Below are positions 1 to 8,855 of a stretch of DNA of 64,000 nucleotides, piece after piece. The DNA comes from Bacillota bacterium (GTDB lineage Bacteria; Bacillota; Negativicutes; CTSoil-072). Position 1 is the first letter of the stretch; each line of letters opens with the position of its first letter. The translations under genes and the position numbers were made by a program. The notes below the pieces were generated by a model, which was given only the letters and a program-made list of their open reading frames with translations, was not told the origin of the DNA and made no database searches. The DNA lies in the NCBI GenBank assembly GCA_017889545.1, contig JAGFZV010000001.1:186001-250000 (forward strand). The letters are read 5' to 3'.

Positions 1-786
1 CTCTACCGAGGGACGGCGCTGCGCGGGCTGAGGATAGAGGTCCATCAGTTCATAGATTGTTTCCGGCAGGGCGGTGCTGATCGGCAGCTCCATGGCCCGC
101 AGCTTGTCGCAGGTGATCGGGTAGTCGTGCGTCCATTTCCCTTCCGAAAATGTACGCGCCAATTCTCTGGCTTTTTCGGGCGACATTTTGTCAGCTAAGA
201 CTTCTGCCAGGAAATCTTCCACTTGACGAATTGCTTTCTCTGCCATATCGGCCATAATCAGTGTGGCGTCATCCACCTCATCAATGCTTTTGCGGCTGAC
301 CGCCTTTAAAATCGAAGCCGCCGGATATTGTCCAAGCTGAGGATCCACAGGCCCCAGCACTGCATTGCAGTCCATAATGATCTCGTCGGCCGCCAGAGCA
401 ACCATCGTTCCGCCGCTCATTGCATAGTGAGGGACCATCACGGTCACTTTGGCCGGATGCCGCATCAGCGCATGGGCAATTTGTTCCGATGCCAATACCA
501 GTCCGCCAGGAGTGTGCAAAACTAGATCAATCGGCATGTCATCCGGAGTCATGCGGATCGCACGCAAGACTTTTTCCGAATCCTCAATCGTGATATAACG
601 ACTAATGGGCAACCCAAGAATACTAAGCGCTTCCTGGCGATGAATCATCGTAATCATCCGGGAATTTCTGCTTTGTTCAATGCTCTGAAGCAAACGGAGC
701 CGGGAGCGTTCTATGCCTTGCTGACGCAGCAGCGGCCATACGCTGAACATGATAAAAAGCATCCATAATATTGCCGTATAATCCAC
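1..786 (-). CDS. SDH-type Clp-fold serine protease, membrane-anchored (3' end outside window)
   Basis: The reading frame stays open for 262 codons to the window edge, so the C-terminus is missing. It begins at a GTG behind a GGGAGG ribosome site. Residues 2-20 form one hydrophobic membrane anchor. A ClpP/SppA-like fold follows, with HTPGG near residue 91 and the nucleophile motif AMSGGT, in which Ser124 is the likely catalytic serine, then a conserved DPQLGQYP segment. This matches the SDH_protease family (PF01972), membrane-bound serine proteases thought to act on membrane proteins. It lies downstream of the tct transporter genes but behind a strong terminator, so it is probably transcribed separately. 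Substrate unknown. Confidence 0.85.
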   Translation of the reverse strand, partial: MDYTAILWMLFIMFSVWPLLRQQGIERSRLRLLQSIEQSRNSRMITMIHRQEALSILGLPISRYITIEDSEKVLRAIRMTPDDMPIDLVLHTPGGLVLASEQIAHALMRHPAKVTVMVPHYAMSGGTMVALAADEIIMDCNAVLGPVDPQLGQYPAASILKAVSRKSIDEVDDATLIMADMAEKAIRQVEDFLAEVLADKMSPEKARELARTFSEGKWTHDYPITCDKLRAMELPISTALPETIYELMDLYPQPAQRRPSVE

Positions 787-850
787 AACGATCGCCTCCC
801 TCATCTACTATATTTCCCTAAATTCCTCATCGATGGAAAAAAACCTTTTT

Positions 851-890
851 ATACAAAAATCTCCCGTTCGCAAACGGGAGATTTTTGTAT
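851..890 (-). terminator. Terminator after tctB
   Basis: An 18-bp perfect inverted repeat (851-868 with 873-890, 4-nt loop) includes flanking A and T runs. It ends the tctCAB transcript and could also terminate in the opposite direction. Confidence 0.9.
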
Positions 891-917
891 ATTTTTTGTT
901 ACCATTTCATCCACTGA

Positions 918-1364
918 TCAGAATAAAAGTCCTTCTGGCGTGGGGACTTGCAGAAACAGGCTGAAGGTAGCATAAATCGCGACTGTCATTACTACTCCGA
1001 ACAGAGCCGACATGCCAAATGACCGCAGCGTATAGCCATGATCGTTAAAAAACCATGACACCGCAATCAAAAAGATGCTCGTCGAAACATAAAATCCTAT
1101 TAAATCCATTCCGATCAAATACACTGCCGTTGCTCCAATCATGACCCAAGCCCGGCTGTATGTCAAATGCTCGTCGTCCGTTTTTCCACCTGCACCGGTA
1201 AAACTTCTGCCAAGAAGGTATAAGCCCATAATCAGCAAAAAGGCTTCCAAAACCATCGGAAACAAGACACTCTCCGCTGCAAGTTGCCGACCTTGCCAAT
1301 AGAAAACGATGGCCGGAACGATCGCAAAAAGGCCTGCCAACCGGTCACTCATCCGTTTATCCAT
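918..1364 (-). CDS. tctB: Tripartite tricarboxylate transporter small membrane subunit TctB
   Basis: A 148-residue protein with about four hydrophobic segments, the size and layout of TctB, the small membrane subunit of tripartite tricarboxylate transporters that works with TctA and the binding protein TctC. The ATG at 1364 is chosen because GGAGG lies 8 nt upstream; a longer frame to 1409 would overlap tctA more. The start overlaps the tctA stop by 8 bp, indicating translational coupling. Family substrates are citrate or related carboxylates; the actual substrate cannot be read from the sequence. Confidence 0.88.
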   Translation of the reverse strand: MDKRMSDRLAGLFAIVPAIVFYWQGRQLAAESVLFPMVLEAFLLIMGLYLLGRSFTGAGGKTDDEHLTYSRAWVMIGATAVYLIGMDLIGFYVSTSIFLIAVSWFFNDHGYTLRSFGMSALFGVVMTVAIYATFSLFLQVPTPEGLLF

Positions 1365-2877
1365 TCTGACCGCCTCCTTGCGCATTGGATTTGAGCCGCC
1401 ATTTTGCAATCAGCGCAGGGGCAGAGACCGAAAACACAGTGAAAATAATCAGCACAAGGGAAATTGGGTGCGTAAAGAATACGCTGAAGACAGATCCTTC
1501 CGCGCCGGCAATCGACATCGATTTGCTCAAATTCTCCTCAATAATCGGTCCAAGAATAATCCCTAACGCCATTGTACCGGTGTCTAACCCAATCCGACCG
1601 CCAAAGTGGCCGATTAAGCCAAAGATCACCATGATCGCCACATCCAGCATGCTGTTGCGAATTGCATACGAACCGATGACCGACAACGCAACAATCCCAA
1701 CACCGATATAGGCCGCCGGTACGTTCAACACGCGCGCCGTGCCTTTGATCAGGAATAAACCAATAAAAAACATCAGCACATTGACAACCAGCAGCGATAC
1801 AATAAACGTATATGCTAAATTGCCGCTGGATTCAAAGATTTTGAAACCGGGTTGAATGCCGTGCGCCAGCAAACCGCCCATGATGACCGCCGCTACGGCG
1901 CTCCCCGGAATGCCCAAGGTCAGCATGGGCGCCAGCGCTCCGCCAATAACGGCATTGTTCGCGCTCTCACTGGCGGCAACGCCTTCGATGACGCCGGTGC
2001 CAAACCGGGATGGATCTTTATCCCAACGCTTCGTTTCGTTGTACGAAATAATGGACGCGATCTCACCGCCGGCTCCCGGCAGAATTCCGACCACCGTGCC
2101 AATCAGCGACGAGCGCAGCAAATTCACTTTGCAGCTGGTCCAAAACTTTCTCAGCACGCGGCTTAACGCTCCTGGCGAAGGGTTGTAGTCAGCAATGAAT
2201 TTCTGCTTGCTGGCTACTAAATAGATAACCTGCGAGAAGGAAAACAACCCGATCATCGCCGGGATGACTTCGATCCCTCCGACTAATGGATAGTAACCAA
2301 ACGTAAACCGCGGCACCCCCAAAGCCAGATCCAGTCCGATCGTACTGACCAATAAACCTAGCGCACCCGAAACGAGCCCTTTGGCAACGTTGTTGACCGA
2401 CATCGCCGCAATTGTGCTGAGTCCGAATATGCAGAGCCAGAAGAACTCCGGCGCGCCAAATTTCAAGGCGAGTTTCGCCATCGGCGCCGCAACAAACAGT
2501 AGAAATAATGTTCCAATAAAGCCGCCGATGCACGAAGCCGTCAATGATCCAATTAACGCTTCATCCGCCTTGCCTTTCTTACACATCGGCCAACCGTCAA
2601 ACGTTGTCGCCACCGAGGACGGCGTGCCCGGCGTGTTAATCAGGATCGCCGAATTGCTGCCGCCATAAATAGCCCCGGAATAAATGGCTCCCAGCATAAT
2701 CAGGCCGCTGGTCGCATCCATTGCAAACGTTACAGGCACCATAAGCGCGACACCCATCGTCGCGGTGAGACCGGGGAGGGCGCCAATCACAATGCCCCCC
2801 ACCAGACCGGCGATCGCCAAAAATAGATTAAACGGCTGCATCGTCTCAAGAAAGCCGGCAAGAATATGTTCCCACAT
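1357..2877 (-). CDS. tctA: Tripartite tricarboxylate transporter large membrane subunit TctA
   Basis: A 506-residue polytopic membrane protein. The N-terminal half carries the TctA signatures GALPGLTATMG (about residues 32-42) and YGGSNSAILINTPGTPSS (about 71-88), with a second GILPGAGGE and GIPGSAVAA in the second half, as expected from the family's internal duplication. It forms the cation-coupled channel for carboxylates delivered by TctC. It lies 74 bp after tctC and overlaps tctB. Full family length with no sign of damage. Confidence 0.95.
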   Translation of the reverse strand: MWEHILAGFLETMQPFNLFLAIAGLVGGIVIGALPGLTATMGVALMVPVTFAMDATSGLIMLGAIYSGAIYGGSNSAILINTPGTPSSVATTFDGWPMCKKGKADEALIGSLTASCIGGFIGTLFLLFVAAPMAKLALKFGAPEFFWLCIFGLSTIAAMSVNNVAKGLVSGALGLLVSTIGLDLALGVPRFTFGYYPLVGGIEVIPAMIGLFSFSQVIYLVASKQKFIADYNPSPGALSRVLRKFWTSCKVNLLRSSLIGTVVGILPGAGGEIASIISYNETKRWDKDPSRFGTGVIEGVAASESANNAVIGGALAPMLTLGIPGSAVAAVIMGGLLAHGIQPGFKIFESSGNLAYTFIVSLLVVNVLMFFIGLFLIKGTARVLNVPAAYIGVGIVALSVIGSYAIRNSMLDVAIMVIFGLIGHFGGRIGLDTGTMALGIILGPIIEENLSKSMSIAGAEGSVFSVFFTHPISLVLIIFTVFSVSAPALIAKWRLKSNAQGGGQNG

Positions 2878-2951
2878 GTCGAATTCTCCTTATTCATCAC
2901 TATATTGTAGATTTTGCGTATCGCTTGCCCTTATTGAGGGAACACAACACC

Positions 2952-3941
2952 TTATTTCGCCAGGCCGACTTTTTTCAGTAGTGTTTGCGCATTGGCGTTA
3001 TTTTCTTTTACATATTTTTCAAAGTCTTCGCCGGACAAATATTCCGTCGGCTGACCGGCTTTTTCCATGTCTTTTATGTATTCCGGATCTTCGGCAATCT
3101 TCTTAAATGTATCCCGCAGGAATTTGACAATCTGAGGATCGGTGCCTTTTTGCACGACAAACCCGCGGCGGATATCCGAGAATACGTTCATGCCCAATTC
3201 CTTGAAAGTCGGAGTTTCCGGCAAAAACTTAATCCGTTCCTTGCTGGTAACCGCTAGAACCGTCATCATGTCAAGGCTGCGCATCACATCATTCACGTTG
3301 CCCATCATGACATCCAGTTCGCCGCCCAGCAGGGCCGCATTCTGGTCCGCTGCTCCCTTATAAACGATTTGGGCTGTCTTGATCCCGGCCTGGTCTTCCC
3401 ATTCCAGCAAGGCCATGTGCGAACCGCTGTAAGTTCCTACTATTCCTACTTTTAATTTGCCGGGATTTGCTTTGGCGAATTCGATTACTTCTTTTGCGCT
3501 CTTGAAGCGGCTGTTTTTATTCACGACCAGCGCTTGCGGATCGTTGACCACTTGGCAAATATAAATGTAGTCATCAATTGAAAATTGCGCATTTTGGCCG
3601 ATTGGCTGCAACACAATGTGCGGAACGTTTACGCCGCCGATCGTATAACCATCCGGTTTTGCCTTGGCAATTTCAGAAAAACCAATCGCGCCGCCGGCAC
3701 CGGTTTTATATTGAAATACCCACGGCTGGGGAACTAACTTATCCCAGTATTTTTGCATGATACGCGCTTGTACATCACTGGATCCCCCAGCGGTAAAGGC
3801 CATAACCATATTAATCGGCTTTGTCGGGTATTTCATTGCTTTGTCACTATCTTTCTTTCCACCGCAGCCGGCGACAACAATCAGCATTGCAAGAGTCAGA
3901 ACGGCAATCAGGTATACCAACCATTTTTTTGAACATTTCAT
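2952..3941 (-). CDS. tctC: Tripartite tricarboxylate transporter substrate-binding lipoprotein (TctC/Bug family)
   Basis: A 329-residue solute-binding protein with a lipoprotein signal: basic N-terminus, hydrophobic stretch and lipobox VAGC with Cys26 as lipid attachment site. The Bug/TctC fold is indicated by YPTKPINMVMAFTAGGSSD near the mature N-terminus, a GYT/GGVN segment and VYKGAADQNAALLGGELD. It captures a carboxylate outside the inner membrane and passes it to TctA/TctB. First gene of the tctCAB operon, preceded by a long AT-rich leader. Confidence 0.93.
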   Translation of the reverse strand: MKCSKKWLVYLIAVLTLAMLIVVAGCGGKKDSDKAMKYPTKPINMVMAFTAGGSSDVQARIMQKYWDKLVPQPWVFQYKTGAGGAIGFSEIAKAKPDGYTIGGVNVPHIVLQPIGQNAQFSIDDYIYICQVVNDPQALVVNKNSRFKSAKEVIEFAKANPGKLKVGIVGTYSGSHMALLEWEDQAGIKTAQIVYKGAADQNAALLGGELDVMMGNVNDVMRSLDMMTVLAVTSKERIKFLPETPTFKELGMNVFSDIRRGFVVQKGTDPQIVKFLRDTFKKIAEDPEYIKDMEKAGQPTEYLSGEDFEKYVKENNANAQTLLKKVGLAK

Positions 3942-4221
3942 GTGTATGCCTCCTCCAATAATATAAAAATACGATCCTTACGTTTCTATATCTTCTAATT
4001 TCTCTGCAAACGCCCCGCTCAATGACGACAAACTCCAAACAATTTCCCTTTCTTATTGATTTCTGTTCATCAAAAAACTACCATTCCCCCAATCCAATAT
4101 ACAAAAATTGCATATAGAATTTTTAATTATCATATATCCACAAATTATCAAATAACTGCGAATATAAAACTCCTGCTTGCCGTCTGATGAAAAACCAGAT
4201 GGCATTGGTAGTACCTCATAC

Positions 4222-4251
4222 ATCATACTATATTGTTATATACGTCATCAA
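4222..4251 (-). promoter_or_regulatory. Possible sigma-A promoter for tctCAB
   Basis: On the minus strand TTGATG and TATGAT are separated by 18 bp. This would give a leader of about 270 nt before tctC. The AT-rich 3.94-4.49 kb intergenic stretch has other weak -10 look-alikes, so the assignment is tentative. Confidence 0.35.
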
Positions 4252-4358
4252 GCATAAAAATCCTTTGGTAAATAGTTGAAAAATGTTGAATTTTGTCGAG
4301 AAAATGCCATGATCCCATCATGCAGGATAATGACCGGCTTCTTGATTTGAACCGGCGT

Positions 4359-4387
4359 TTGCTAAAAAGCTTTCAGCTGGGTATAAT
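4359..4387 (+). promoter_or_regulatory. Sigma-A promoter for yitT-like gene
   Basis: TTGCTA and TATAAT are spaced by 17 bp on the plus strand, about 100 nt before the yitT-like start. An operator-like palindrome follows in the leader. Confidence 0.65.
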
Positions 4388-4440
4388 ATAAGAAATCTGC
4401 AGGAATAAGCAGGTCATTGCGCAAATTATCCCGTAATATG

Positions 4441-4458
4441 ATATGATTAAAATCATAT
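4441..4458. promoter_or_regulatory. Operator-like palindrome before yitT-like gene
   Basis: Perfect dyad ATATGATT-AA-AATCATAT lies between the promoter and the ribosome site. Position and symmetry suggest a repressor operator; the cognate regulator is not identifiable. Confidence 0.45.
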
Positions 4459-4488
4459 TGAACCCATCTTACTCTGGAGGCATAACGT

Positions 4489-5322
4489 ATGCAAAATCAA
4501 CTGTTCCGTTATTTTATCGTCGGGCTGGGCAGCCTGATCGCCGGTTTGGGGATCAACGCTTTTTGGGTCCCGCACCATCTCTTGAGCGGCGGCGTCAGCG
4601 GCATTGCCATGATTTTATTCTTTATCTTTCAATGGCCGATCGGCATTATGATCATCTTGTTCAACCTGCCGTTATTCGCGCTGGCCTACCGGTTACTGGA
4701 CAAAGACTATTTCATTATTTCCCTGTACGGGATGTTCACCTTCGCGGCCGCAATCGATTTCACCAGTTTTATCTCTGACTGGAACATCATTGATGATACC
4801 ATGCTGGCTGCAATTTACGGCGGAGTCATTGCCGGCATCGGTTCCGGAATGGTCTTTCGGGTGAATGGCGGATCTGGCGGAACGGATATTGTCGGCGCTA
4901 TTTTGAAAAAATATTATGCGATCAACATTAGCACTGTCGGCTTTGCCATCAACTGCGGCGTCATGGTCGTCGCCGCCATTCTATTCGGAGTCAAACCAGC
5001 CATGTACACTCTTCTTTCCATGTTCGTCGCTGCGAACCTTACCGATAAAGTCGTCGAAGGCTTCAATCACAAAAAAACCATCATCATTATTTCGGAAGTC
5101 AGCGACGAAATTGCCAACGCTATTTTGGATGAGGTAGGCCGCGGCGTCACATTTCTCAATGGCGAAGGCGCATTTACCCATCAGGAAAAAAAAGTCATCT
5201 TTGTTGTTGTCAAACTAACGCAGATCGCTAAAATAAAGTTTATCGTCGAGCGAACCGACCGCCATGCCTTCATGATCGTGCAAGATGCTGCGGAGGTTTT
5301 GGGAAGAGGATTCACTCTATAA
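4489..5322 (+). CDS. YitT family membrane protein (DUF161 + DUF2179)
   Basis: A 277-residue protein with five to six membrane segments in the first 170 residues, a family-typical GGSGGTDIVG motif near residue 130, and a C-terminal soluble DUF2179-like domain (about 205-270). This is the YitT/YqfU/YpjC arrangement in Firmicutes. The biochemical role is unsettled. The start follows CTGGAGG. It is the only plus-strand gene in this area and ends in a terminator shared with rsmA. Confidence 0.85.
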   Translation: MQNQLFRYFIVGLGSLIAGLGINAFWVPHHLLSGGVSGIAMILFFIFQWPIGIMIILFNLPLFALAYRLLDKDYFIISLYGMFTFAAAIDFTSFISDWNIIDDTMLAAIYGGVIAGIGSGMVFRVNGGSGGTDIVGAILKKYYAINISTVGFAINCGVMVVAAILFGVKPAMYTLLSMFVAANLTDKVVEGFNHKKTIIIISEVSDEIANAILDEVGRGVTFLNGEGAFTHQEKKVIFVVVKLTQIAKIKFIVERTDRHAFMIVQDAAEVLGRGFTL

Positions 5323-5353
5323 AAAAAAGTTCGCCAAACGGCGAACTTTTTTT
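5322..5353. terminator. Bidirectional terminator between yitT-like gene and rsmA
   Basis: GTTCGCC/GGCGAAC stem with a run of A on one side and T on the other; serves both convergent genes. Confidence 0.9.
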
Positions 5354-5354
5354 G

Positions 5355-6209
5355 TTAACGGTTTACGTTACTCCAGGCATTGGCAACCGCTGCAAATTCC
5401 GATAATGACAACGTTTCCCCTCGCCGGGAACCATCGATTCCAGCTGTTTCCAATACAAGGCTTGCGGTTTCTGCAGCAAGGCCAGCGGCCTTCAGACAAT
5501 TTTGCAGCGTTTTGCGGCGTTGCGAAAACGCTGCTTTTACAACCCGGAAAAACATTTTTTCCTGTCGAACCTCCACCGGCGGCTGCTTGCGGATCACACA
5601 GCGGATTACCGCCGATTCCACCGCTGGCGACGGAATAAATGCCGTGGGCGGGACAATAAATACGATTTCCGGTTCGGTATAATATTGGACGGCCACGGAT
5701 AAAGCGCCGTATTCTTTGGTTCCCGGTCTAGCCACCATTCGTTCGGCTACTTCTTTTTGCACCATGGTCACCAAAAGTTCAACCGGCATCCGCTCTTCCA
5801 AAATTCTCATGATGATGGGTGTCGTAATATAATAGGGCAAATTGGCAATAATTTTGCAGCGTCCGGTCGGTATTTCCCGGGAAATATCCAATTTCAGAAA
5901 GTCGCCATGGATCACGCGCACATTGTCATATCCTTCTAATGTTTTGGCTAAAATATCAATCAAGTGGCGATCCAGTTCTATGGAAGTCACCGCCGCTCCT
6001 GCTTCGGCCAACCCTTGCGTGAGGGTTCCAATCCCAGGACCAATTTCCAGCACCTGTTCTCCAGGTTGAATATCGGCCGCCTCGACGATCCGCTCCACAA
6101 CATCGCTGTCGATTAAAAAATTTTGACCCAATTTTTTTTGCAGCCGGATCCCAAAGGTTTTGAGAATATGCAGGGTAACTTCCTTATTGGCAATTTGCGG
6201 TTGTATCAT
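5355..6209 (-). CDS. rsmA: 16S rRNA (adenine1518/1519-N6)-dimethyltransferase RsmA/KsgA
   Basis: A 284-residue SAM-dependent rRNA dimethyltransferase acting on the two adjacent adenines of the 16S 3' hairpin during small-subunit maturation. Visible motifs: KLGQNFL (26-32), SAM motif I LEIGPGIGTLTQG (54-66) and catalytic NLPYY (123-127). The ATG at 6209 is chosen over longer frames because GGAGG precedes it and it overlaps the rnmV stop as ATGA. The rnmV-rsmA pairing is the Bacillus order. Confidence 0.96.
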   Translation of the reverse strand: MIQPQIANKEVTLHILKTFGIRLQKKLGQNFLIDSDVVERIVEAADIQPGEQVLEIGPGIGTLTQGLAEAGAAVTSIELDRHLIDILAKTLEGYDNVRVIHGDFLKLDISREIPTGRCKIIANLPYYITTPIIMRILEERMPVELLVTMVQKEVAERMVARPGTKEYGALSVAVQYYTEPEIVFIVPPTAFIPSPAVESAVIRCVIRKQPPVEVRQEKMFFRVVKAAFSQRRKTLQNCLKAAGLAAETASLVLETAGIDGSRRGETLSLSEFAAVANAWSNVNR

Positions 6210-6748
6210 TTCTGTTCCTCCAGCCCGTCCAGCGCGGCCATAAATTCTTCCCGGCTTATGCCGTAATGGTTCAAACGGTACAAGAACGTTTTGGCATTCG
6301 CATAACCAATGCCCAATATCGCCCCCAAAGCGGCTCTGCGGGCCCCGGAACAGGCAACGCCGCTCAGCTGAAAACTCATCATATCCAGGTTGGAAAACCG
6401 GCAAATTGGTTCAAATTCATGATACCTTACCCGTTCCAGCGCCAACCGGATTGCTGCCGGCGAAGCTTGTTCAATCCCAATATCGTCAGGACTGCTTGCG
6501 TCCTTTTGCGGCACAAAAGCATGCTTGGCAGCCGGAAATCGGTCGCCGAGAAATCGTCGTATCCGTTCCCCCGCGCTGTCCGGGTCCGTTAAAATGATCA
6601 AACCACGTTTGCGGTATGCTTGTTCCAGTTTATCCAATACGTATTTTTGCAAACCGAACCCGCCGGTTTCTATACACTCCGCTTCCACCGCCCGGTGTAC
6701 GGCCTCGATATCTTTTTTCCCTTCAACCACAATGACTTCTTTTATCAT
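6206..6748 (-). CDS. rnmV: Ribonuclease M5
   Basis: A 180-residue TOPRIM-domain endonuclease that matures 5S rRNA. The N-terminal VVEGKKD (catalytic Glu9) and the DPDSAG motif (55-60) are the TOPRIM acidic residues, followed by the RnmV C-terminal region. Directly precedes rsmA with a 4-bp overlap. Full length for the family. Confidence 0.95.
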   Translation of the reverse strand: MIKEVIVVEGKKDIEAVHRAVEAECIETGGFGLQKYVLDKLEQAYRKRGLIILTDPDSAGERIRRFLGDRFPAAKHAFVPQKDASSPDDIGIEQASPAAIRLALERVRYHEFEPICRFSNLDMMSFQLSGVACSGARRAALGAILGIGYANAKTFLYRLNHYGISREEFMAALDGLEEQK

Positions 6749-6778
6749 AACTCCACCTGCCTGCCCTTTCTGTCACTT

Positions 6779-6808
6779 ATTATAGTATGCACGCCGGCAT
6801 ACTGTAAA
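6779..6808 (-). promoter_or_regulatory. Promoter of rnmV-rsmA with an embedded palindrome
   Basis: TTTACA and TATAAT are separated by 18 bp on the minus strand. The interval carries a perfect dyad AGTATGC-N6-GCATACT (6784-6103 side: 6784-6790 and 6797-6803), positioned so that a bound protein would occlude polymerase. Confidence 0.6.
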
Positions 6809-6847
6809 GAATACGAATAACCATCCATTTCCTGATATTTCGCAAAA

Positions 6848-6878
6848 AAAGTAACAGGGTTTTCATCCCCTGCTACTT
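6848..6878 (-). terminator. Hairpin after the 3D/G5 gene
   Basis: AGTA-ACAGGG pairs with CCCTG-CTACT across a short loop, with a T-rich tract on the minus side (A-run on plus). Probable terminator between the cell-wall gene and rnmV. Confidence 0.6.
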
Positions 6879-6886
6879 GTCAAAAA

Positions 6887-7891
6887 TTATTCAGCGAGAA
6901 TATATACTTTCACAGACTGGCGTCCGTATCGCCAAGCCTCACTTGAGTTTTCAATGCAGACATCGATGCGGTTGCCGACGATATCGCCGCCCGTATCGGC
7001 AGCCAGCGCCAATCCATATCCGGAGACATACAATCTGCTTCCCAAAGGAATGACACGCGGATCAACCGCTACGATACCGCGCCGCGCCGGTATTCCGGAG
7101 GCAGTAATGCCGTGCCAGGAACCGTCTGTCGGCGTATATGCCGTAGCTTCCATATATTCAATCCGTTTAAACCGCATATCGCCACGGGAAGTTTCTACCG
7201 TATCCCGTGTTCCTACCCGCACAATTTGCGGAGCAGGCGAAACGGTCGTACGTTCTGCAATAATCGTAGCCATGGTTTGGATCCCATCCTCCAAATGCAG
7301 CAGCCGCGTGACCATCTTCACGCCATCCTGCCCCCAGGCTTCGACTTCTTCTTCACCCAATTCCATATAAGGATCCGGGCGGCGGACAATGGGGAATGGA
7401 GCCGGTTCTTGCTGTTCCACCTGTTGCTCAGTAATCGTAACCGCCACAATATTCATGTTTGCGGCTACCGGTGTTGCAGGGTCCGGATTAAGCCGGACAT
7501 TGTCTTGTGGTATTCCTCTTGATTCCGCCACTTCCCCGACTGTCGGTTTGGCGGTCAATACTTCCTGGATTTGACCTTGGTAAGCTATCGTTACCGGCAC
7601 AGCCCGGTACACTTGGATCATCGTCCCGCTGACCAATTCCGCAGTAGATAAACGGTATTCGTCCTGTTCCCCCAGAGTGATCCCCGCTTTTGCCAATGCG
7701 GCCGCAGGGTCTTTATATAATGTAGTTACACTGGTCTGTACGCCATCGGCATAGATGTACACGGTTTTATTCGCCCACAAGAACCCGACTGATAGTACTA
7801 CGATGAACAACGTCAAAAGCAAAGGCATTGCCATTCGTCTGTGTAAAAACGCTGCTATTTTTTCATCTCTCGTAGTCTTTGTTTCGTGCAT
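6887..7891 (-). CDS. YabE-like cell-wall protein: DUF348, G5 and 3D domains
   Basis: A 334-residue exported protein. An N-terminal hydrophobic anchor (about 19-40) is followed by ubiquitin-like DUF348 segments (about 42-145), a G5 region (about 150-235) and a C-terminal 3D domain (about 245-332). The 3D domain has ATAYTPTDG, TASGIPARRG, VDPRVIPLG and AADTGG with the conserved aspartates. The fold is shared with lytic transglycosylases such as MltA and resuscitation-promoting-type proteins, so peptidoglycan remodelling is the likely role. It occupies the yabE position between tatD and rnmV. Confidence 0.88.
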   Translation of the reverse strand: MHETKTTRDEKIAAFLHRRMAMPLLLTLFIVVLSVGFLWANKTVYIYADGVQTSVTTLYKDPAAALAKAGITLGEQDEYRLSTAELVSGTMIQVYRAVPVTIAYQGQIQEVLTAKPTVGEVAESRGIPQDNVRLNPDPATPVAANMNIVAVTITEQQVEQQEPAPFPIVRRPDPYMELGEEEVEAWGQDGVKMVTRLLHLEDGIQTMATIIAERTTVSPAPQIVRVGTRDTVETSRGDMRFKRIEYMEATAYTPTDGSWHGITASGIPARRGIVAVDPRVIPLGSRLYVSGYGLALAADTGGDIVGNRIDVCIENSSEAWRYGRQSVKVYILAE

Positions 7892-7919
7892 ATAACCCCC
7901 CCTTTACTAATGGATCATC

Positions 7920-7949
7920 ATTTTACCATGAAAAGTCCGTTCTTGTCAA
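7920..7949 (-). promoter_or_regulatory. Sigma-A promoter for the YabE-like gene
   Basis: TTGACA and TAAAAT spaced by 18 bp on the minus strand, about 30 nt before the ATG at 7891. Confidence 0.7.
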
Positions 7950-8051
7950 CCGAACAGGCGTTGCCGTCAACAGCGATGAGCCCATCGCGTCGATATTTCG
8001 ATGTTCATCATCGGCACAAAAGGATTCAAAGACATCGCAAAAATCATTGAA

Positions 8052-8074
8052 AAAGACCTGACTGCTGTCAGGCC
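8052..8074 (-). terminator. Terminator after tatD
   Basis: CCTGAC-TGCT-GTCAGG stem; on the minus strand it is followed by TCTTTTTC. Confidence 0.8.
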
Positions 8075-8084
8075 TCTCATCAAT

Positions 8085-8855
8085 TCATTCTATTTTAAAC
8101 AATTGTTTTGCATTGAATGTCGTTGCTGCAGCCAATTCTTCCAGGCTGATATTCCTGATCCTGGCAATCTCTTCCGCCACCAGACGGACATAGGCCGGTT
8201 CATTGCGGTGGCCGCGATGCGGATGCGGCGTAAGATAAGGACAGTCGGTTTCAATCAGCAGCCGATCCAGGGGAATCTGTGCCGCCACACGCTGCACCTT
8301 AGCCGCATTTTTGAAAGTGACCGGTCCGCCGATCGCAAGATAGTAACCCAGCTTAAGCAGTTCTTTGGCCATTTCCCAACTTCCGGAGAAGCAGTGAAAA
8401 ACTCCTGACAGCCCTTGCGCCTGCTTTCGGACGATATCAAGGATATCCCCATGCGCATCCCGGTCATGAATGATGAACGGTTTGCCCACCTGCCGCGCTA
8501 AGTCCAATTGCCGGCCAAACACCGTCTTTTGCACATCGCGCGGCGATAAATCATAATAATAATCCAGGCCGATTTCCCCGATCGCCGCCACTTTCGGCAG
8601 CGTTGCCCACTGCGCCAATTGCAGATAATCTTCTTCGTTCACAGTCCCTGCATCATGAGGGTGGACACCTACCGCTGCATAAACGTCAGGATGAGACTCC
8701 GCCAGAGCTACTGCCCGGGCGGATGATTCCATGCTGGCTCCGGCGCATAAAATATACTTTACGCCTTTCTCTGCCGCGCGGATAATGACATCCTCCCTGT
8801 CAGCGTCGAATTGCTCATCATCAATATGCGCGTGGGTATCAAACAACTCGATCAT
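8085..8855 (-). CDS. tatD: TatD family metal-dependent hydrolase (DNase)
   Basis: A 256-residue TIM-barrel amidohydrolase. Metal-binding DTHAHID sits at residues 5-11, with further conserved GEIGLDYYY, HDRDAH, FHCFSGS and ETDCPYLTPHP motifs. TatD proteins act as metal-dependent nucleases; their cellular role is still discussed. The start overlaps the metG stop as ATGA, so the pair is translationally coupled, as in Bacillus metS-yabD. Confidence 0.94.
   Translation of the reverse strand: MIELFDTHAHIDDEQFDADREDVIIRAAEKGVKYILCAGASMESSARAVALAESHPDVYAAVGVHPHDAGTVNEEDYLQLAQWATLPKVAAIGEIGLDYYYDLSPRDVQKTVFGRQLDLARQVGKPFIIHDRDAHGDILDIVRKQAQGLSGVFHCFSGSWEMAKELLKLGYYLAIGGPVTFKNAAKVQRVAAQIPLDRLLIETDCPYLTPHPHRGHRNEPAYVRLVAEEIARIRNISLEELAAATTFNAKQLFKIE

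Noticed and set aside
4185-4215. GG-N10-GC match upstream of tctC
   Set aside because: The flanking bases (AGGTAC and ATGCC) depart from the -24/-12 consensus, unlike the five accepted sites.
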